From assembly GCF_004015795.1 (NCBI RefSeq), contig NZ_ML137218.1, positions 1,649,811-1,713,810 on the forward strand: a DNA stretch of 64,000 nucleotides, in the 5' to 3' direction. A program made the translations under genes and the position numbers. Positions 17,361-28,462 of the stretch are shown here, one piece after another. Each line of letters starts with the position of its first letter. Position 1 is the first letter of the stretch. Below the pieces are notes generated by a model. It was not told where the DNA came from, searched no databases, and saw nothing but the letters and a program-made list of their open reading frames with translations. The stretch comes from Falsirhodobacter deserti. Its GTDB lineage: Bacteria; Pseudomonadota; Alphaproteobacteria; Rhodobacterales; Rhodobacteraceae.

Positions 17361-17393
17361 GGCGCGCCGAAGGGAAAATCCCCTCGACGCGCC
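17361..17393 (-). other. Intercistronic stem-loop between dppA and dppB
   Basis: GGCGCGCCGAAGGG (17361-17374), loop of 5 nt, CCCCTCGACGCGCC (17380-17393): 14 paired positions with two mismatches, filling the gap between the dppA stop and the dppB start. Such hairpins often protect the upstream binding-protein mRNA and lower permease expression. Confidence 0.65.
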
Positions 17394-17412
17394 GGGTCAT
17401 GCTTTGGGCCGA

Positions 17413-19011
17413 TCACTCGGCGATGTCGACGCCTTCAAAGCTGTGGCGGCCCAGCGGGTTCATGACATATCCCGTCACCTTGGACGACATCGGCATGAAA
17501 ACGGTCGAGTGACCGAGCGTGGCCCACGGGTTCTGATCCTTGAAGATCACCTGTGCTTCTTCGTAAAGGCGCGTACGTTCGGCCTGATCGGTCGAAACCT
17601 TGGCCTGCTGGATCAGCGCCTCGAACTCATCGTTGCACCACTGGGCGCGGTTGGCCCCGCCTTCGCCCGTGGCGGCGCAGCCCAGCAGCGTGGCAAGGAA
17701 GTTGTCCGGATCGCCGTTGTCACCGGTCCAGCCCATGATGACGGCACCTTCGCGGCCAAGCTCGGTCGAACGCTTCAGGTATTCGCCCCATTCATAGGAC
17801 ACAATGGACACGTCCACGCCAACCTCGGCGAAGTCGGACTGGATCAGTTCGGCCACGCGGCGGGCGTTGGGCATGTAGGGACGCTGCACCGGCATCGCCC
17901 AGACTTCCATCGAAAGGTCTTCCACCCCAGCCTCTTGCAGAAGCTGGCGCGCGGCTTCGGGGTCATAGGGGTTGTCCTCGACCTCGTCGTTATAGGACCA
18001 CATGGTCGGCGGGATCGGGTTCTTGGCAACAACGCCCGTGCCCTGGAACACCGCATCCACGATGGCCTGCTTGTTCATGGCCATGTTCAGCGCGCGGCGC
18101 ACGTCGGGATTGTCGAAGGGCGCGACCGTGGTGTTATAGGCCAGATACGCGACGTTCAGGCCCGGCTGTTCCATCACCTGCAGGTTCGGGTTGGACTTCA
18201 GCGCCTCGATATCGGCCGGGGCGGGATAGGGCATGATATGGCATTCGCCCGCTTCAAGACGCTGGCGGCGCACTGCCGGATCGGGTGTGATCGCGAAGAT
18301 CAGGTTGTCGATCGCCTGCTTGCCCTTGTAATAATCGGGGTTCGCCTGATAGCGGATCACGGCATCGGGCTGATAGGCGACGAGCTGGAACGGGCCGGTA
18401 CCGACAGGCTGGCTGTTCAGCGCGGCCATGTTGCCATCTGCTTCCAGCTTGTCGGCATATTCCTTGGAATAGATCGAGGCGAACGGCATCGCCAGGTTGG
18501 CCAGGAACGGCGCTTCGGGGCGGTTCAGAACGAAGGTCACCGTCAGATCATCATCCTTGCGGATTTCCTTGATCAGCGTCGGCATCTCCATCGCGTCATA
18601 ATATTCATAGGTGGTGCCGGGAATGTAATCGGCCCACGGGCTTTCGGGATCGCCCTGACGCAGGAACGAGAAGATGACGTCATCGGCGTTCATCTCGCGC
18701 GTGGGGGTGAAATAATCGGTGGTATGAAACTTGATGCCCGGACGCAGGTGGAACGTGTATTCCAGGCCATCCTCGGACACGTCCCAGCTTTCGGCAAGGC
18801 CGGGCACGGTGTTGGTGGTCCCCGGCTCGAACTCCACCAGACGGTTGAAGACGGCGTCGCTGCTGGCATCCATCGTGGTGCCCGAGGTCGTGGACGCGGC
18901 ATCGAACCCTTCGGGCGATCCTTCCGAACAGTAAACCAGCGTCTTGGCGTGAACGCCGGAGGCGGCCGTCAGGGCAAGCGCAGAGGCTGCCAAAAGATGG
19001 GCAAGTTTCAT
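17413..19011 (-). CDS. dppA: Dipeptide-binding periplasmic protein DppA
   Basis: 532-residue solute-binding protein, family 5. Signal peptide MKLAHLLAASALALTAASGV ending near HA, with mature start KTLVYCSEGSPEGF as in DppA. Family signatures: GLAESWDVSEDGLEYTFHLR, NADDVIFSF, QPVGTGPFQLVAY and WTGDNGDPDNFLATLLGC (the last typical of DppA and heme/dipeptide binding proteins). GGGAG precedes ATG. First gene of dppABCDF; the gap upstream (19012-19220) has a possible -10 TAAAAT at 19069-19074 on the minus strand but no good -35. Confidence 0.93.
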   Translation of the reverse strand: MKLAHLLAASALALTAASGVHAKTLVYCSEGSPEGFDAASTTSGTTMDASSDAVFNRLVEFEPGTTNTVPGLAESWDVSEDGLEYTFHLRPGIKFHTTDYFTPTREMNADDVIFSFLRQGDPESPWADYIPGTTYEYYDAMEMPTLIKEIRKDDDLTVTFVLNRPEAPFLANLAMPFASIYSKEYADKLEADGNMAALNSQPVGTGPFQLVAYQPDAVIRYQANPDYYKGKQAIDNLIFAITPDPAVRRQRLEAGECHIMPYPAPADIEALKSNPNLQVMEQPGLNVAYLAYNTTVAPFDNPDVRRALNMAMNKQAIVDAVFQGTGVVAKNPIPPTMWSYNDEVEDNPYDPEAARQLLQEAGVEDLSMEVWAMPVQRPYMPNARRVAELIQSDFAEVGVDVSIVSYEWGEYLKRSTELGREGAVIMGWTGDNGDPDNFLATLLGCAATGEGGANRAQWCNDEFEALIQQAKVSTDQAERTRLYEEAQVIFKDQNPWATLGHSTVFMPMSSKVTGYVMNPLGRHSFEGVDIAE

Positions 19012-19220
19012 ATGTGGCTCCCGTTACAAGCGGCGGTTGGTCCCGTCGCCATTCTCCATCCCTGCACGATTTTACCAAAATCCGCGCAACGCAAGAGCGA
19101 TTATCTTTTCGGGACGCCTCCCGCAACCTTTCGGCAGAATAAACCATTCTTTTGGCCGCCAGAACGTTGCGTCGCAGCCAAAGGATGGACGAGCGGGCGC
19201 CGGAACCATATTTATGTCCG

Positions 19221-19634
19221 ATGACCCTGCATCTTCTGAAACTTTGCGTCGGCGCAAATGGCGTCGAGGACCTGGCCCATCATCAGGCGACCCGCTGGCA
19301 GGGCCGCCCGCGGCACATAACCCGCATGTGGCCCAAGCGTGAGGACGAGCTGCTGAAGGGCGGCTCCATCTTCTGGATATTCAAGGGGCTGGTGCTGGCG
19401 CGCCAGCGCATCACGGCGCTGGAAGCCGTGCGCGGCGATGACGGGGTGGACCGTTGCGCGCTGATCCTTGATCCGGCCCTTGTGCGGACCGAGGCGCAGC
19501 CGCGCCGCGCCTTTCAGGGCTGGCGCTATCTTGATCCCAAGGATGCCCCCGCCGACCTGCCCGAAGGGCGCGGCCACGAGGACCCCCTGCCCCCCGCGCT
19601 TGCCCGCGCCCTGGCGGAAATGGGCCTGCGTTAA
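19221..19634 (+). CDS. DUF1489 family protein
   Basis: 137-residue cytosolic protein of the alphaproteobacterial DUF1489 family: MTLHLLKLCVGANGVEDL at the start, then TRMWPKREDELLKGGSIFWI and VLARQRI. The family has no assigned function. Start at ATG 19221 matches the conserved N terminus; an upstream frame extension is not family-like and no ribosome site is visible, so translation may be weak or leaderless. Divergent from dppA, convergent with hisG; the two stops share TTAA. Confidence 0.8.
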   Translation: MTLHLLKLCVGANGVEDLAHHQATRWQGRPRHITRMWPKREDELLKGGSIFWIFKGLVLARQRITALEAVRGDDGVDRCALILDPALVRTEAQPRRAFQGWRYLDPKDAPADLPEGRGHEDPLPPALARALAEMGLR

Positions 19635-20344
19635 ACGGGGCGGAACACGTCCGGCAGGGACAGGCCAAGCTGCGCCACCAACTGCTTCATCACGGGCGCG
19701 GCATCGCCCCAATCGGCATGGCGCGCCGCAAACAGCGTTGCCTGCGATTTGTGGATCACCGCATCTTCCAGCACCTTAAGGTGATTGGCCCGCAGGGTTT
19801 CCCCGGTGGAGGTGATGTCGGCGATCGCCTCGGCCGTCAGGTTGCGGATGGTGCCTTCCGTCGCGCCCTGGCTGTCCACCAGCTGGTAATCGGCCACGCC
19901 GTTGGCTGTCAGGAAATCGCGCACCAGACGGTGATACTTCGTTGCGATCCGCAGGCGGAAGCCATGCGTGCGCCGGAAGGCGGAGGCTGCGGCGTCCAGA
20001 TCCTCCAGCGTGTCCACATCCACCCAGCAGGCAGGCACGGCGATGATCAGGTCGGCATGCCCGAAGCCAAGCTGCGCCACCTCGGCCACCTGCGCGGACC
20101 AGTCGGCCAGCTTGTCGCGCACAAGATCAGAACCCGTGACGCCCAGATGGATACGGCCAGCCGAAAGCTCCCTCGGGATTTCACCGGCGGAAAGAAGGAC
20201 AAGCTGCACGCCCTCCACCCCGTCCACCGCGCCGGAATACTCCCGCTCGTTCCCCGTGCGGCGCATGGTGACGCCGCGGCTTCCGAACCAGTCGAAGGTC
20301 TTGTCCATCAGCCGCCCCTTGGACGGCACACCGATTTTCAGCAT
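19631..20344 (-). CDS. hisG: ATP phosphoribosyltransferase, short form
   Basis: Catalyses the first step of histidine synthesis, joining ATP and PRPP. 237 residues, the short HisG type that lacks the C-terminal regulatory domain and needs HisZ. Seen: IGVPSKGRLMD at the N terminus, GVTGSDLVRDK and the PRPP loop region LVDSQGATEGTIRNL. It follows hisZ by 4 nt in the hisS-hisZ-hisG operon, which matches the need for equimolar subunits. Feedback by histidine would act through HisZ. Confidence 0.94.
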   Translation of the reverse strand: MLKIGVPSKGRLMDKTFDWFGSRGVTMRRTGNEREYSGAVDGVEGVQLVLLSAGEIPRELSAGRIHLGVTGSDLVRDKLADWSAQVAEVAQLGFGHADLIIAVPACWVDVDTLEDLDAAASAFRRTHGFRLRIATKYHRLVRDFLTANGVADYQLVDSQGATEGTIRNLTAEAIADITSTGETLRANHLKVLEDAVIHKSQATLFAARHADWGDAAPVMKQLVAQLGLSLPDVFRPV

Positions 20345-20348
20345 GATC

Positions 20349-21425
20349 TTACGCCTTCAACGGCGCCACCAGATGCGGGCGGATGATCCCGCCCACAGCC
20401 GGAATCGACCGTCCCTGCCCCAGCACCTTGGTCAGCGCGTCATAACGCCCGCCCGAGGAAACCACCGGCACCGACGGATCGGCTGCGTGGAAGCTGAAGA
20501 CGAACCCGTCGTAATATTCCATCGAGGACCGGCCATGCCCCGTTTCGAACGGAAGCGCACCCACGTCGATCCCGCGCGCCTTCATCGCCCTCAGGCGTGC
20601 CGCAAAACGTTCCACCGCGACCGAGATGTGGGGCATGTCCACCGCCAGATCGCGCAGCCGTTCCAGCGCCTGCGGGGCGGGCGCGGCAAGGGCCATCAGA
20701 TCTTCCAGCAGTTCGGCCTGCTTGGCGGGGATGGGCGGCGTGTCGGCATCCTCGGCCAGCGAATGGATGCGGGCCGCGATTTCCTGCGACGACCGAAGCC
20801 CGATATGCGCGCCCGTTTTGGGCAGCTTGCCCGCCTCCAGCGCCTTCAACAGGCGTGTACGGGCCGGATGGGGCCGCGTGCGGCCGGCATACCGGTCCAG
20901 CAGGCGGCGGAAGCTTTTGGGCCGCCAGATATGGCGCAAAAGGGCCGCGCGGCGCGTTTCTGTGGTTTCCAGCCCGCGCACGGCAGCCATCAGGATCCCG
21001 ATATCGCCCGTCTGCGGCGAAAGGTTCAGCGGCGCCAGAAGATCGGCGAACAGGGCGAACACCTCGGCATCCGCCTCCTCGGGGGCGGAGCGGTCGAACA
21101 CCTCGAACCCCACCTGAAGGTATTCACTGGCGCGGGGCATCAGCGTGTCCTGCTTGCGGAACACCTCGCCCATATAGGTATAGCGGGCGGGATCGGCCCC
21201 GTGCGCCATGTGGGCCTGCACCACGGGCACCGTGAAATCGGGCCGAAGCACCATCTCGCCGCGCAGCGGGTCCTGGGTGATATAGGCGCGGGCGCGGATA
21301 TCCTCGCCGTAAAGATCCAGCAGCGCATCTGCCGGAAGCAGGATGTCCGCCTCTACCGGCTGGGCACCGGCGGCGCGGAAGGCGGCGCAAAGCCGCTCCG
21401 CCTCGGCACGGATCGCGGCCTTCAT
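20349..21425 (-). CDS. hisZ: ATP phosphoribosyltransferase regulatory subunit
   Basis: 358-residue HisRS paralogue without aminoacylation activity. Class II synthetase core is recognisable: motif 2-like [15 protein letters not shown] and MGEVFRKQD, and motif 3-like [14 protein letters not shown]. The anticodon-binding domain of HisRS is absent, which separates it from the neighbouring hisS. It binds short HisG and confers activity and histidine inhibition. ATG 21425 overlaps the hisS stop by 4 nt. Confidence 0.93.
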   Translation of the reverse strand: MKAAIRAEAERLCAAFRAAGAQPVEADILLPADALLDLYGEDIRARAYITQDPLRGEMVLRPDFTVPVVQAHMAHGADPARYTYMGEVFRKQDTLMPRASEYLQVGFEVFDRSAPEEADAEVFALFADLLAPLNLSPQTGDIGILMAAVRGLETTETRRAALLRHIWRPKSFRRLLDRYAGRTRPHPARTRLLKALEAGKLPKTGAHIGLRSSQEIAARIHSLAEDADTPPIPAKQAELLEDLMALAAPAPQALERLRDLAVDMPHISVAVERFAARLRAMKARGIDVGALPFETGHGRSSMEYYDGFVFSFHAADPSVPVVSSGGRYDALTKVLGQGRSIPAVGGIIRPHLVAPLKA

Positions 21426-22906
21426 GCCAGGATCTTCCGGACTTCGGCCACCAGATCGCCGCGTGCGATCTCCACCTGCGCCGGGCGGGCCTTCCATTCT
21501 TCAAGGCTGGCCTCTTCGGCGACCTTCGCCCCAAGGATCAGGTCCTTGAGGATGACAGTGCCCTTGCCAGCCTCGTCCCCGCCCTGGATGACGGCGATGG
21601 GCGACTGGCGCTTGTCGGCATATTTGAGCTGGTTGCCGAAGTTCTTGGGGTTGCCCAGATACACCTCGGCGCGGATGCCGGCATTGCGCAGATCGGTCGC
21701 CATCTGCATGTAATCGGCCATCCGGTCGCGATCCATCACGGTCACGATCACCGGCCCGGGCGCCTGCGCGCCCATGCGGCCCTTGGCCCGCAAGGCGGCC
21801 AGCAGCCGGTCAACACCGATGGACACGCCCGTGGCCGGCACCGCCTGCCCCGTGAACCGCTTGACCAGATCGTCATAGCGCCCGCCCCCGGAAACAGAGC
21901 CGAACTGGCGCTTGTTGCCCTTTTCGTCAAAAATCTCGAATGTCAGCTCCGCCTCGAACACGGGCCCGGTGTAATAGCCAAGGCCGCGCACGACCGACGG
22001 GTCCACCTCGATCCGGTCGGAGGCATAGCCCTGACGGTCCAGCATCTCGGCGATCGTTTCAAGCTCCTGCACGCCCTCAAGGCCGATGGCGGAACCGCCG
22101 ACCAGTTCGCGCAGCCGTGCGGCGGTTTCACCGCCCGTTGCCCGTTTGGCGGCCATGAAGCCCATCACGACCTCGGCCTGCTCGTCACTGAGGCCGGCGC
22201 CATTGGTGAAGTCGCCTGATTCATCCTTGCGGCCCGCGCCCAGAAGCGCGCGCACGCCCGCATCGCCCAGCCGGTCCAGCTTGTCGATGGCCCGCAGAAC
22301 GATGCCACGTTCATTTTCGAACCGCGAAAGGTCCGAGGGATCAAGAACGCCGGCCACTTCCATCACGCCGTTCAGAACCTTGCGGTTGTTCACCCGCACC
22401 AGATAATCGCCGCGCGGAATGCCGACTGTTTCCAGCGCGTCCGAAAGCATGGCGCAGATCTCGGCATCCGCCGCGACGGAGGGCGCACCCACGGTATCGG
22501 CATCGCACTGATAGAACTGGCGGAAGCGCCCCGGCCCCGGCTTTTCATTGCGCCAGACGGGGCCCATCGCATAGCGGCGATAAGGGCTGGGAAGATCGTT
22601 GCGGAATTGCGCCGCCACGCGCGCCAGGGGGGCGGTCAGATCGTAGCGCAGGGCCAGCCACTGTTCATCCTCGTCCTGCCAGCCGAACACGCCCTCGTTC
22701 GGGCGGTCCACGTCGGGCAGGAACTTGCCCAGCGCCTCGACCGTCTCCACCGCGCTGGTTTCCAGCGGATCGAAGCCGTAGCGATGGTAAACCTCGGTGA
22801 TGCCGTCAAGCATCGCCTTGCGCTCGGTGACATCCGCGCCGAAATAGTCGCGGAAGCCCTTGGGCGTTTCCGCACGCGGGCGGCGGGGGGACTTGTCCTT
22901 GGCCAT
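21422..22906 (-). CDS. hisS: Histidyl-tRNA synthetase
   Basis: 494-residue class II aminoacyl-tRNA synthetase. Motif 1 region [10 protein letters not shown], motif 2 [19 protein letters not shown], HisA-type [11 protein letters not shown] and motif 3 [10 protein letters not shown] with [14 protein letters not shown]; a C-terminal anticodon domain follows ([12 protein letters not shown]). Start at ATG 22906, preceded by AAGGG; the longer upstream frame lies antisense to slyX. First gene of hisS-hisZ-hisG. Confidence 0.94.
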   Translation of the reverse strand: MAKDKSPRRPRAETPKGFRDYFGADVTERKAMLDGITEVYHRYGFDPLETSAVETVEALGKFLPDVDRPNEGVFGWQDEDEQWLALRYDLTAPLARVAAQFRNDLPSPYRRYAMGPVWRNEKPGPGRFRQFYQCDADTVGAPSVAADAEICAMLSDALETVGIPRGDYLVRVNNRKVLNGVMEVAGVLDPSDLSRFENERGIVLRAIDKLDRLGDAGVRALLGAGRKDESGDFTNGAGLSDEQAEVVMGFMAAKRATGGETAARLRELVGGSAIGLEGVQELETIAEMLDRQGYASDRIEVDPSVVRGLGYYTGPVFEAELTFEIFDEKGNKRQFGSVSGGGRYDDLVKRFTGQAVPATGVSIGVDRLLAALRAKGRMGAQAPGPVIVTVMDRDRMADYMQMATDLRNAGIRAEVYLGNPKNFGNQLKYADKRQSPIAVIQGGDEAGKGTVILKDLILGAKVAEEASLEEWKARPAQVEIARGDLVAEVRKILA

Positions 22907-22982
22907 GGTCGGACCCTTCGCTATGCTGTCGGGGCAAGGCATTATCGGAAGGGGCGGCGGGCGACAAGCCGCCGAAGGAAAC

Positions 22983-23183
22983 ATGGACCGGATCAACCGC
23001 GCAGAAGAACAGATCGCCCACCTGACCCGGATGGTGGAGGACCTTTCGGAAGTCGTCGTTTCCCAGACACGAGAGATCGAGCGCCTTTCGCGCCGCGTCG
23101 GCCTGCTGATGGAGCGGGAGGCCGAACGGCAACTGGATGACGGCACCATTCCGCTGGCCGACCAGCGCCCGCCGCACTGGTAA
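22983..23183 (+). CDS. slyX: SlyX family small coiled-coil protein
   Basis: 66 residues, almost all one amphipathic helix ([20 protein letters not shown]) followed by the SlyX end motif DQRPPHW. The role of SlyX is not established. GAAGGAAAC gives a good ribosome site 5 nt before ATG 22983. Divergent from hisS with 76 nt between starts. Confidence 0.85.
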   Translation: MDRINRAEEQIAHLTRMVEDLSEVVVSQTREIERLSRRVGLLMEREAERQLDDGTIPLADQRPPHW

Positions 23184-23194
23184 GGGCACCCTCG

Positions 23195-23211
23195 GGGGGC
23201 ATCGAGCCCCC
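23195..23211 (+). terminator. Hairpin after slyX
   Basis: GGGGGC (23195-23200), loop ATCGA, GCCCCC (23206-23211), followed by TCTT. Perfect 6-bp GC stem with only a weak T tract; likely ends slyX and may also serve dnaE from the other side. Confidence 0.45.
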
Positions 23212-23264
23212 TCTTGGGCGCGGCCGCAGTGGCGGCTTCAGCGCCCTTGGGCGGGATGCCGTGC

Positions 23265-26200
23265 TTAAAGATCCTCGATCATCACGACGCCCTGCATCGC
23301 CTTGATCGCGCCCTTCACCTGCGGCGTCACGGGATACCGGTCGGGCAGCGCCAGATCGATCTCGCGTCCTTCGCCGTCCGTCACGCAGAACCGGATCTCT
23401 CCGCGCCCCCGCGCCCCGCCCGACAGGCGCGAGAACAGCGCCGCGACCGAGGCCGCCGCCTCTGCCTGTTCCAGATGGATGCGCATACCGCCGCCCGCCG
23501 CATCCGCAGCCACGCTGTCGATGGGCTGGGCCGCGCGCGCCAGAAGCTTCAGCGTTTCGCCTTCCAGCTGCGCCTCGACCGTCAGGACCACGTTCTTGCC
23601 CGGTTCCAGCAGGTCGCGCGCCTGATCCAGCGTGTCGGAAAACACCGTCACCTCGTAAAGGCCCGTCGGATCGGAAAGCTGCACGAAGGCGAAACGGTTG
23701 CCGCGCGCCGACTTGCGTTCCTGCTTGGAACTGACCGATCCGGCCAGCTTGGCCACCTTCGGCCCGCCTTGGGCGGCCTCCGTCAACTCGGTCAGGGTCA
23801 TGACGTTCTTGCGGCGAAGGGGTGCCATGTAATCGTCAAGCGGGTGGCCGGAAAGGTAGAAGCCAATGGCCTTCATCTCCTCCGCCAGACGTTCGACCGG
23901 CAGCCAATCGTCGCGGCTTCCCATGCGCGGTTCCGGCAGGTCGTCCCCCGCCTCTCCGAACAGTGACACCTGCGCCGAGGCCCGCGCTTCGTGCACCGCC
24001 GCCGAATAGGCGACCAGCCCGTCCAGCCCCTCGAACACGCGGGCGCGGTTGCGGTCCAGCATGTCGAAGGCGCCGGCACGGGCCAGCATCTCCATCGGGC
24101 GTTTGCCTACGCGCTTCAGGTCCACCCGCCGCGCCATGTCGAACAGGCTGGCGAAGGGCCGGTCCCCCCGTCCATCCACGATCAGCCGCATCGCATCGAC
24201 GCCGACGTTCTTCAGCGCGCCGAGACCATAGACAAGCTTGCCATCCCTTACGCTGAAGGTGGCGAGGCTGCGGTTCACGCAAGGCGGCACCGTTTCGATC
24301 CCCAGCTTGTCCACCTCGCGCTTGTAGATGGCCAGCTTGTCGGTCAGGTCGATATCGCAGTTCATGACGCCGGCCATGAATTCCACGGGGTGGTTCGCCT
24401 TCAGCCAGCCGGTCTGATAGCTGACGACGGCATAGGCGGCGGCGTGCGACTTGTTGAAGCCGTAATTCGCGAACTTCTCCAGCAGGTCGAAAACCTCGCC
24501 CGCCTTCTTTTCGTCGATGTTGTGGGTTTCCTTGGCGCCCTTGATGAACTTCGGACGCTCCTTGGCCATTTCCTCGGCGATCTTCTTGCCCATCGCGCGG
24601 CGCAGAAGGTCGGCGCCGCCAAGGCTGTATCCCGCCATGACCTGCGCGATCTGCATCACCTGTTCCTGATAAACGATGATGCCCTGCGTTTCCTTCAGGA
24701 TGAAGTCGATGGTGGGGTGGATCGACTCGATCTCGCGCAGGCCGTTCTTCACCTCGCAGTAAACCGGGATGTTTTCCATCGGGCCGGGGCGATACAGGGC
24801 CACAAGCGCGACGATATCTTCGATGCAGGTCGGTTTCATGCGCCGCAGCGCGTCCATCATGCCCGAACTTTCGACCTGGAACACCGCAACCGTCCTGGCG
24901 GCGGAATAAAGATCATAGGTCGCCTTGTCGTCCAGCGGGATATGGCCGATGTCGTTTTCGGTTCCCGGTTCGGGTGCGTAAAGCTGGCGGCCGTCCGCCG
25001 CTTCGTGCAACTGCCGCCCGCCGGTGCGGATCAGGTCGATGGCGTTCTGGATCACCGTCAGCGTCTTCAGGCCAAGGAAGTCGAACTTCACAAGGCCCGC
25101 AGCCTCCACCCATTTCATGTTGAACTGGGTTGCGGGCATGTCCGACCGCGGATCCTGATACAGCGGAACCAGCTCGTCCAGCGGCCGGTCCCCGATCACC
25201 ACGCCGGCAGCGTGGGTGGAGGCGTTGCGCAGCAACCCTTCCACCTGCTGGCCATATTCCAGAAGGCGGCCCACGACCTCTTCCTTCGCGGCCTCGCGCA
25301 GGCGGGGCTCGTCCGCCAGCGCCTTGGCGATGGAAACGGGCTTCACCCCTTCCACGGGGATCATCTTGGACAGGCGGTCCACCTGCATGAAGGACATCTG
25401 CAGCACGCGGCCCACATCACGCACGGCCGCCTTGGACAGAAGTGCGCCGAAGGTGATGATCTGCCCCACCTTGTCGCGGCCATACTTGCCCTGGACATAG
25501 CGGATCACCTCCTCCCGCCGGTCCATGCAGAAGTCGATGTCGAAGTCTGGCATCGAAACCCGTTCGGGGTTCAGGAAGCGCTCAAACAGCAGGGCATAGC
25601 GCAGGGGATCAAGATCGGTGATCGTCAGCGCATAGGCCACAAGCGAACCCGCGCCCGAACCCCGTCCCGGCCCCACCGGGATTTCGCGGTTCTTTGCCCA
25701 CTTGATAAAGTCGGCAACGATCAGGAAGTAACCGGGAAAGCCCATCTTCTCGATGATGCCCAGTTCGAAATCCAGCCGCTTGTGATATTCCTCCACGCTG
25801 ACGGCATGGGGAATGACGGCCAAACGCCGCTCCAGCCCCTCGCGGGCTTGGCGGCGCAGTTCCTCCACCTCGTCCTCGGCAAAGCGCGGCAGGATGGGCG
25901 CGCGCTTGGAGGCCTTGAAGGCGCAGCGGCGGGCAATCTCCACCGTGTTTTCCAGCGCCTCGGGCAGGTCGGCGAACAGGGCGCACATTTCGGCTTCGGA
26001 CTTGAAATAGTGCTGGGGCGTCAGCCGGCGGCGCGGCTGGCTTTGATCCACATAGGCGCCCTCGGAAATACAGATCAGCGCATCATGCGCCTCGTACATC
26101 TCGGCCTTTGGGAAATAAACGTCGTTGGTGGCCACAAGCGGCAGGTTCTGGGCATAGGCCATCTCCACATGGCCGCGCTCGGACAGGGCCTCGGCCTCGG

Positions 26201-26756
26201 GCAGATGACCGCCTTCGCCGGGATGGCGCTGCAGTTCCACATACAGACGGTCGGGATAGATGGCCGAAAGCCGGCGCAGCAGCGCATCCGCCTTTGCCCG
26301 CTGCCCCGTGCGCAAAAGCCGCCCCACCGGCCCGTCCGGCCCGCCCGACAGGCAGATGAGGCCGTCCGAATGCGCCGCAAGTTCTTCCAGCGTCACCTGC
26401 GGAAGCTGGCCGCCCTTGTCCACGTACAGGCACGAGGACAGCTTCATCAGGTTCATGTAGCCGGCTTCGTTCTGCGCCAGCAGCACGACCGGCGCGGCGG
26501 GGCGCGGCTTTTCCCCCGGCTGGGCGGGATCGTAATCCACCGCCACCTGGCAACCGATGAGCGGCTGCACCCCCGCCCCCGACGCCAGCACCGAAAATTC
26601 CAGTGCGGTGAACATGTTGTTCGTATCCGTCACGGCGACGGCGGGCATCCCCGCAGCCTCGCACAGCTTGACAAGCTTCTTTACGGGAACAGCCCCCTCC
26701 AGAAGCGAGTATTCCGTATGGACGCGAAGATGGATGAAGCGGACAGGATTCGACAT
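23265..26756 (-). CDS. dnaE: DNA polymerase III subunit alpha
   Basis: Replicative polymerase catalytic subunit, 1163 residues, DnaE1 type. N-terminal PHP domain ([19 protein letters not shown]), then the polymerase palm with the acidic motif [14 protein letters not shown] near residue 400, fingers with [15 protein letters not shown] and [10 protein letters not shown], a helix-hairpin-helix region ([20 protein letters not shown]), and an OB domain near 1010-1090 ([20 protein letters not shown]). No frameshift. Ribosome site is weak. Divergent from the nucleoside importer operon, 176 nt apart. Confidence 0.96.
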   Translation of the reverse strand: MSNPVRFIHLRVHTEYSLLEGAVPVKKLVKLCEAAGMPAVAVTDTNNMFTALEFSVLASGAGVQPLIGCQVAVDYDPAQPGEKPRPAAPVVLLAQNEAGYMNLMKLSSCLYVDKGGQLPQVTLEELAAHSDGLICLSGGPDGPVGRLLRTGQRAKADALLRRLSAIYPDRLYVELQRHPGEGGHLPEAEALSERGHVEMAYAQNLPLVATNDVYFPKAEMYEAHDALICISEGAYVDQSQPRRRLTPQHYFKSEAEMCALFADLPEALENTVEIARRCAFKASKRAPILPRFAEDEVEELRRQAREGLERRLAVIPHAVSVEEYHKRLDFELGIIEKMGFPGYFLIVADFIKWAKNREIPVGPGRGSGAGSLVAYALTITDLDPLRYALLFERFLNPERVSMPDFDIDFCMDRREEVIRYVQGKYGRDKVGQIITFGALLSKAAVRDVGRVLQMSFMQVDRLSKMIPVEGVKPVSIAKALADEPRLREAAKEEVVGRLLEYGQQVEGLLRNASTHAAGVVIGDRPLDELVPLYQDPRSDMPATQFNMKWVEAAGLVKFDFLGLKTLTVIQNAIDLIRTGGRQLHEAADGRQLYAPEPGTENDIGHIPLDDKATYDLYSAARTVAVFQVESSGMMDALRRMKPTCIEDIVALVALYRPGPMENIPVYCEVKNGLREIESIHPTIDFILKETQGIIVYQEQVMQIAQVMAGYSLGGADLLRRAMGKKIAEEMAKERPKFIKGAKETHNIDEKKAGEVFDLLEKFANYGFNKSHAAAYAVVSYQTGWLKANHPVEFMAGVMNCDIDLTDKLAIYKREVDKLGIETVPPCVNRSLATFSVRDGKLVYGLGALKNVGVDAMRLIVDGRGDRPFASLFDMARRVDLKRVGKRPMEMLARAGAFDMLDRNRARVFEGLDGLVAYSAAVHEARASAQVSLFGEAGDDLPEPRMGSRDDWLPVERLAEEMKAIGFYLSGHPLDDYMAPLRRKNVMTLTELTEAAQGGPKVAKLAGSVSSKQERKSARGNRFAFVQLSDPTGLYEVTVFSDTLDQARDLLEPGKNVVLTVEAQLEGETLKLLARAAQPIDSVAADAAGGGMRIHLEQAEAAASVAALFSRLSGGARGRGEIRFCVTDGEGREIDLALPDRYPVTPQVKGAIKAMQGVVMIEDL

Positions 26757-26874
26757 GCATCCAGTCTATCGTGGCGCCACCGCCTGCGAAAGCGCCTGCA
26801 CCGCACGGCATGCGGGCAAAGCGAACACAGATGTGGCATCGGGCCACACTGCGCGCCTTCCCGCGCCGAGATCA

Positions 26875-26904
26875 TTGCGGTATGAGGCCGCTTCCGCCTA
26901 TTGA
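26875..26904 (+). promoter_or_regulatory. Candidate promoter of first nucleoside importer operon
   Basis: TTGCGG (26875-26880) and TATTGA (26899-26904) with an 18-nt spacer, 28 nt before the ATPase ATG. Motif match only. Confidence 0.35.
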
Positions 26905-26932
26905 GGCAACAGGATGCGAGACGGAGATCGCC

Positions 26933-28462
26933 ATGACGGGTGCACGGGCGCTGCTGCAACTGGAAGGGCTGACAAAAGCCTATCCGGGCGTGGTGGCCAA
27001 TAGCGGGATCGGCTTTACGATCCGCGCGGGCGAAGTGCACGCGCTTCTGGGTGAAAACGGCGCGGGCAAATCCACGCTTGTGAAGATGATCTATGGCCTT
27101 GTGCGGCCGGATGCGGGGCGGATGCTGCTGAACGGCGCCGATTACGCCCCCGACCGGCCGGCCACCGCGCGCAAGGCCGGCGTGGGGATGGTCTTCCAGC
27201 ATTTCAGCCTGTTCGACGCCATGACCGTGGCCGAAAACGTCGCGCTGGGCATGGAGCTTCCGCCCCCCATGCGCGAACTTGCGGCGCAGATCCGCGCCAC
27301 CTCCATCAATTACGGGCTGCCGCTGGACCCTGATCGTATCGTGGGGGATCTGAGCGCGGGCGAAAGGCAGCGGGTGGAAATCGTGCGCTGCCTGCTGCAG
27401 GACCCGCGCCTGCTGATCATGGATGAGCCCACCAGCGTGCTGACCCCGCAAGAGGTGGACATACTGTTCCGCACCCTGCGCAAGCTTGCCGCCGAAGGCA
27501 CCGCGATCCTGTATATCAGCCACAAGCTGGAAGAAATCCGGACGATCTGCGATCACGCCACCATCCTGCGCCGCGGCAAGGTTGTCGCCACCTGCACGCC
27601 TGCCGAACGCACCGCGCGCGAACTGGCCGAGATGATGGTCGGCACCGTCCTGACGCCGCCCGCCAGGCCCGCAGCCCCCAAGGGCGACATCGCGCTTGAG
27701 GTGAACGGCCTTTCCGCCCCCTCCCCCATCCCGTTCGGCACGGCCCTGAAGAACATCCGCCTTTCCGTCCGCGCGGGCGAGGTTCTGGGCATCGCGGGCG
27801 TGGCCGGAAACGGGCAGGACGAATTGCTGCTGGCGCTGAACGGCGAACTTCGCTGCGCCTCCGACATCGTGCGCATCAACGGCAAGTCCATCGGCCATCG
27901 CGGCCCGCGCGGGCGGCGCCATGCCGGTCTTGTGGCCGCCCCCGAGGAACGGCTGGGCCATGCCGCCGCCCCCGACATGACGCTGACCGAGAATGCCGTT
28001 CTTTCCGGTGCCCAGCGGCGCAAGCTGGTTCGGCGCGGTTTCATCGACTGGCGCCGCGCCCGCACCTTTGCCGAGGAAATCATCCGCGAATTCGATGTGC
28101 GCACCCCCGGAACGGAAGTCGCCGCGCGGGCGCTGTCGGGCGGCAACCTGCAGAAATTCGTGGTGGGCCGTGAATTGTCGCAGGATCCGGCGGTGATCGT
28201 GATCAACCAGCCCACATGGGGCGTCGATGCGGCGGCGGCGGCTTCGATCCGGCAGGCGATCCTTGACCGGGCGGCCGCTGGCGCGGCCATCATCGTCATC
28301 AGCCAGGATCTGGACGAGTTGCTGGAGATTGCCGACAGCTTCGCTGCCCTGAATGAAGGCCACCTGACCGAGCCGCGCCCCGTCGCAGGCCTGACGGTGG
28401 AACAGATCGGCCTGATGATGGGCGGCGTGCATGGAATGGAGGCGGCAAATGGTCCGGCTTGA
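26933..28462 (+). CDS. BMP-type nucleoside ABC transporter, fused double ATPase (copy 1)
   Basis: 509 residues with two tandem ABC domains. Domain 1: Walker A GENGAGKST (40-48), Q-loop VFQHFSLFD, signature LSAGERQR, Walker B LLIMDEPTSVLTP. Domain 2: degenerate Walker A GVAGNGQDEL, signature LSGGNLQKF, Walker B-like VIVINQPTWGVD. This is the pattern of ATPases working with BMP/PnrA binding proteins in purine nucleoside import. Start ATG 26933 with GGAGATC upstream. Reading overlaps the next permease by 14 nt. A second set is at 52627-57165. Confidence 0.88.
   Translation: MTGARALLQLEGLTKAYPGVVANSGIGFTIRAGEVHALLGENGAGKSTLVKMIYGLVRPDAGRMLLNGADYAPDRPATARKAGVGMVFQHFSLFDAMTVAENVALGMELPPPMRELAAQIRATSINYGLPLDPDRIVGDLSAGERQRVEIVRCLLQDPRLLIMDEPTSVLTPQEVDILFRTLRKLAAEGTAILYISHKLEEIRTICDHATILRRGKVVATCTPAERTARELAEMMVGTVLTPPARPAAPKGDIALEVNGLSAPSPIPFGTALKNIRLSVRAGEVLGIAGVAGNGQDELLLALNGELRCASDIVRINGKSIGHRGPRGRRHAGLVAAPEERLGHAAAPDMTLTENAVLSGAQRRKLVRRGFIDWRRARTFAEEIIREFDVRTPGTEVAARALSGGNLQKFVVGRELSQDPAVIVINQPTWGVDAAAAASIRQAILDRAAAGAAIIVISQDLDELLEIADSFAALNEGHLTEPRPVAGLTVEQIGLMMGGVHGMEAANGPA

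Noticed and set aside
16303-19224. Very long open frame (973 codons) on the plus strand opposite dppA, dppB and dppC
   Set aside because: It lies opposite well-supported genes, its translation is rich in His/Arg/Gln with no recognisable family, and such frames arise from GC-biased third positions. The same applies to 23991-26885 (opposite dnaE), 41984-44707 (opposite glnD) and 12495-14687.
20349-21425. Duplicate hisS
   Set aside because: It lacks the HisRS anticodon domain and lies between hisS and a short hisG, so it is hisZ.
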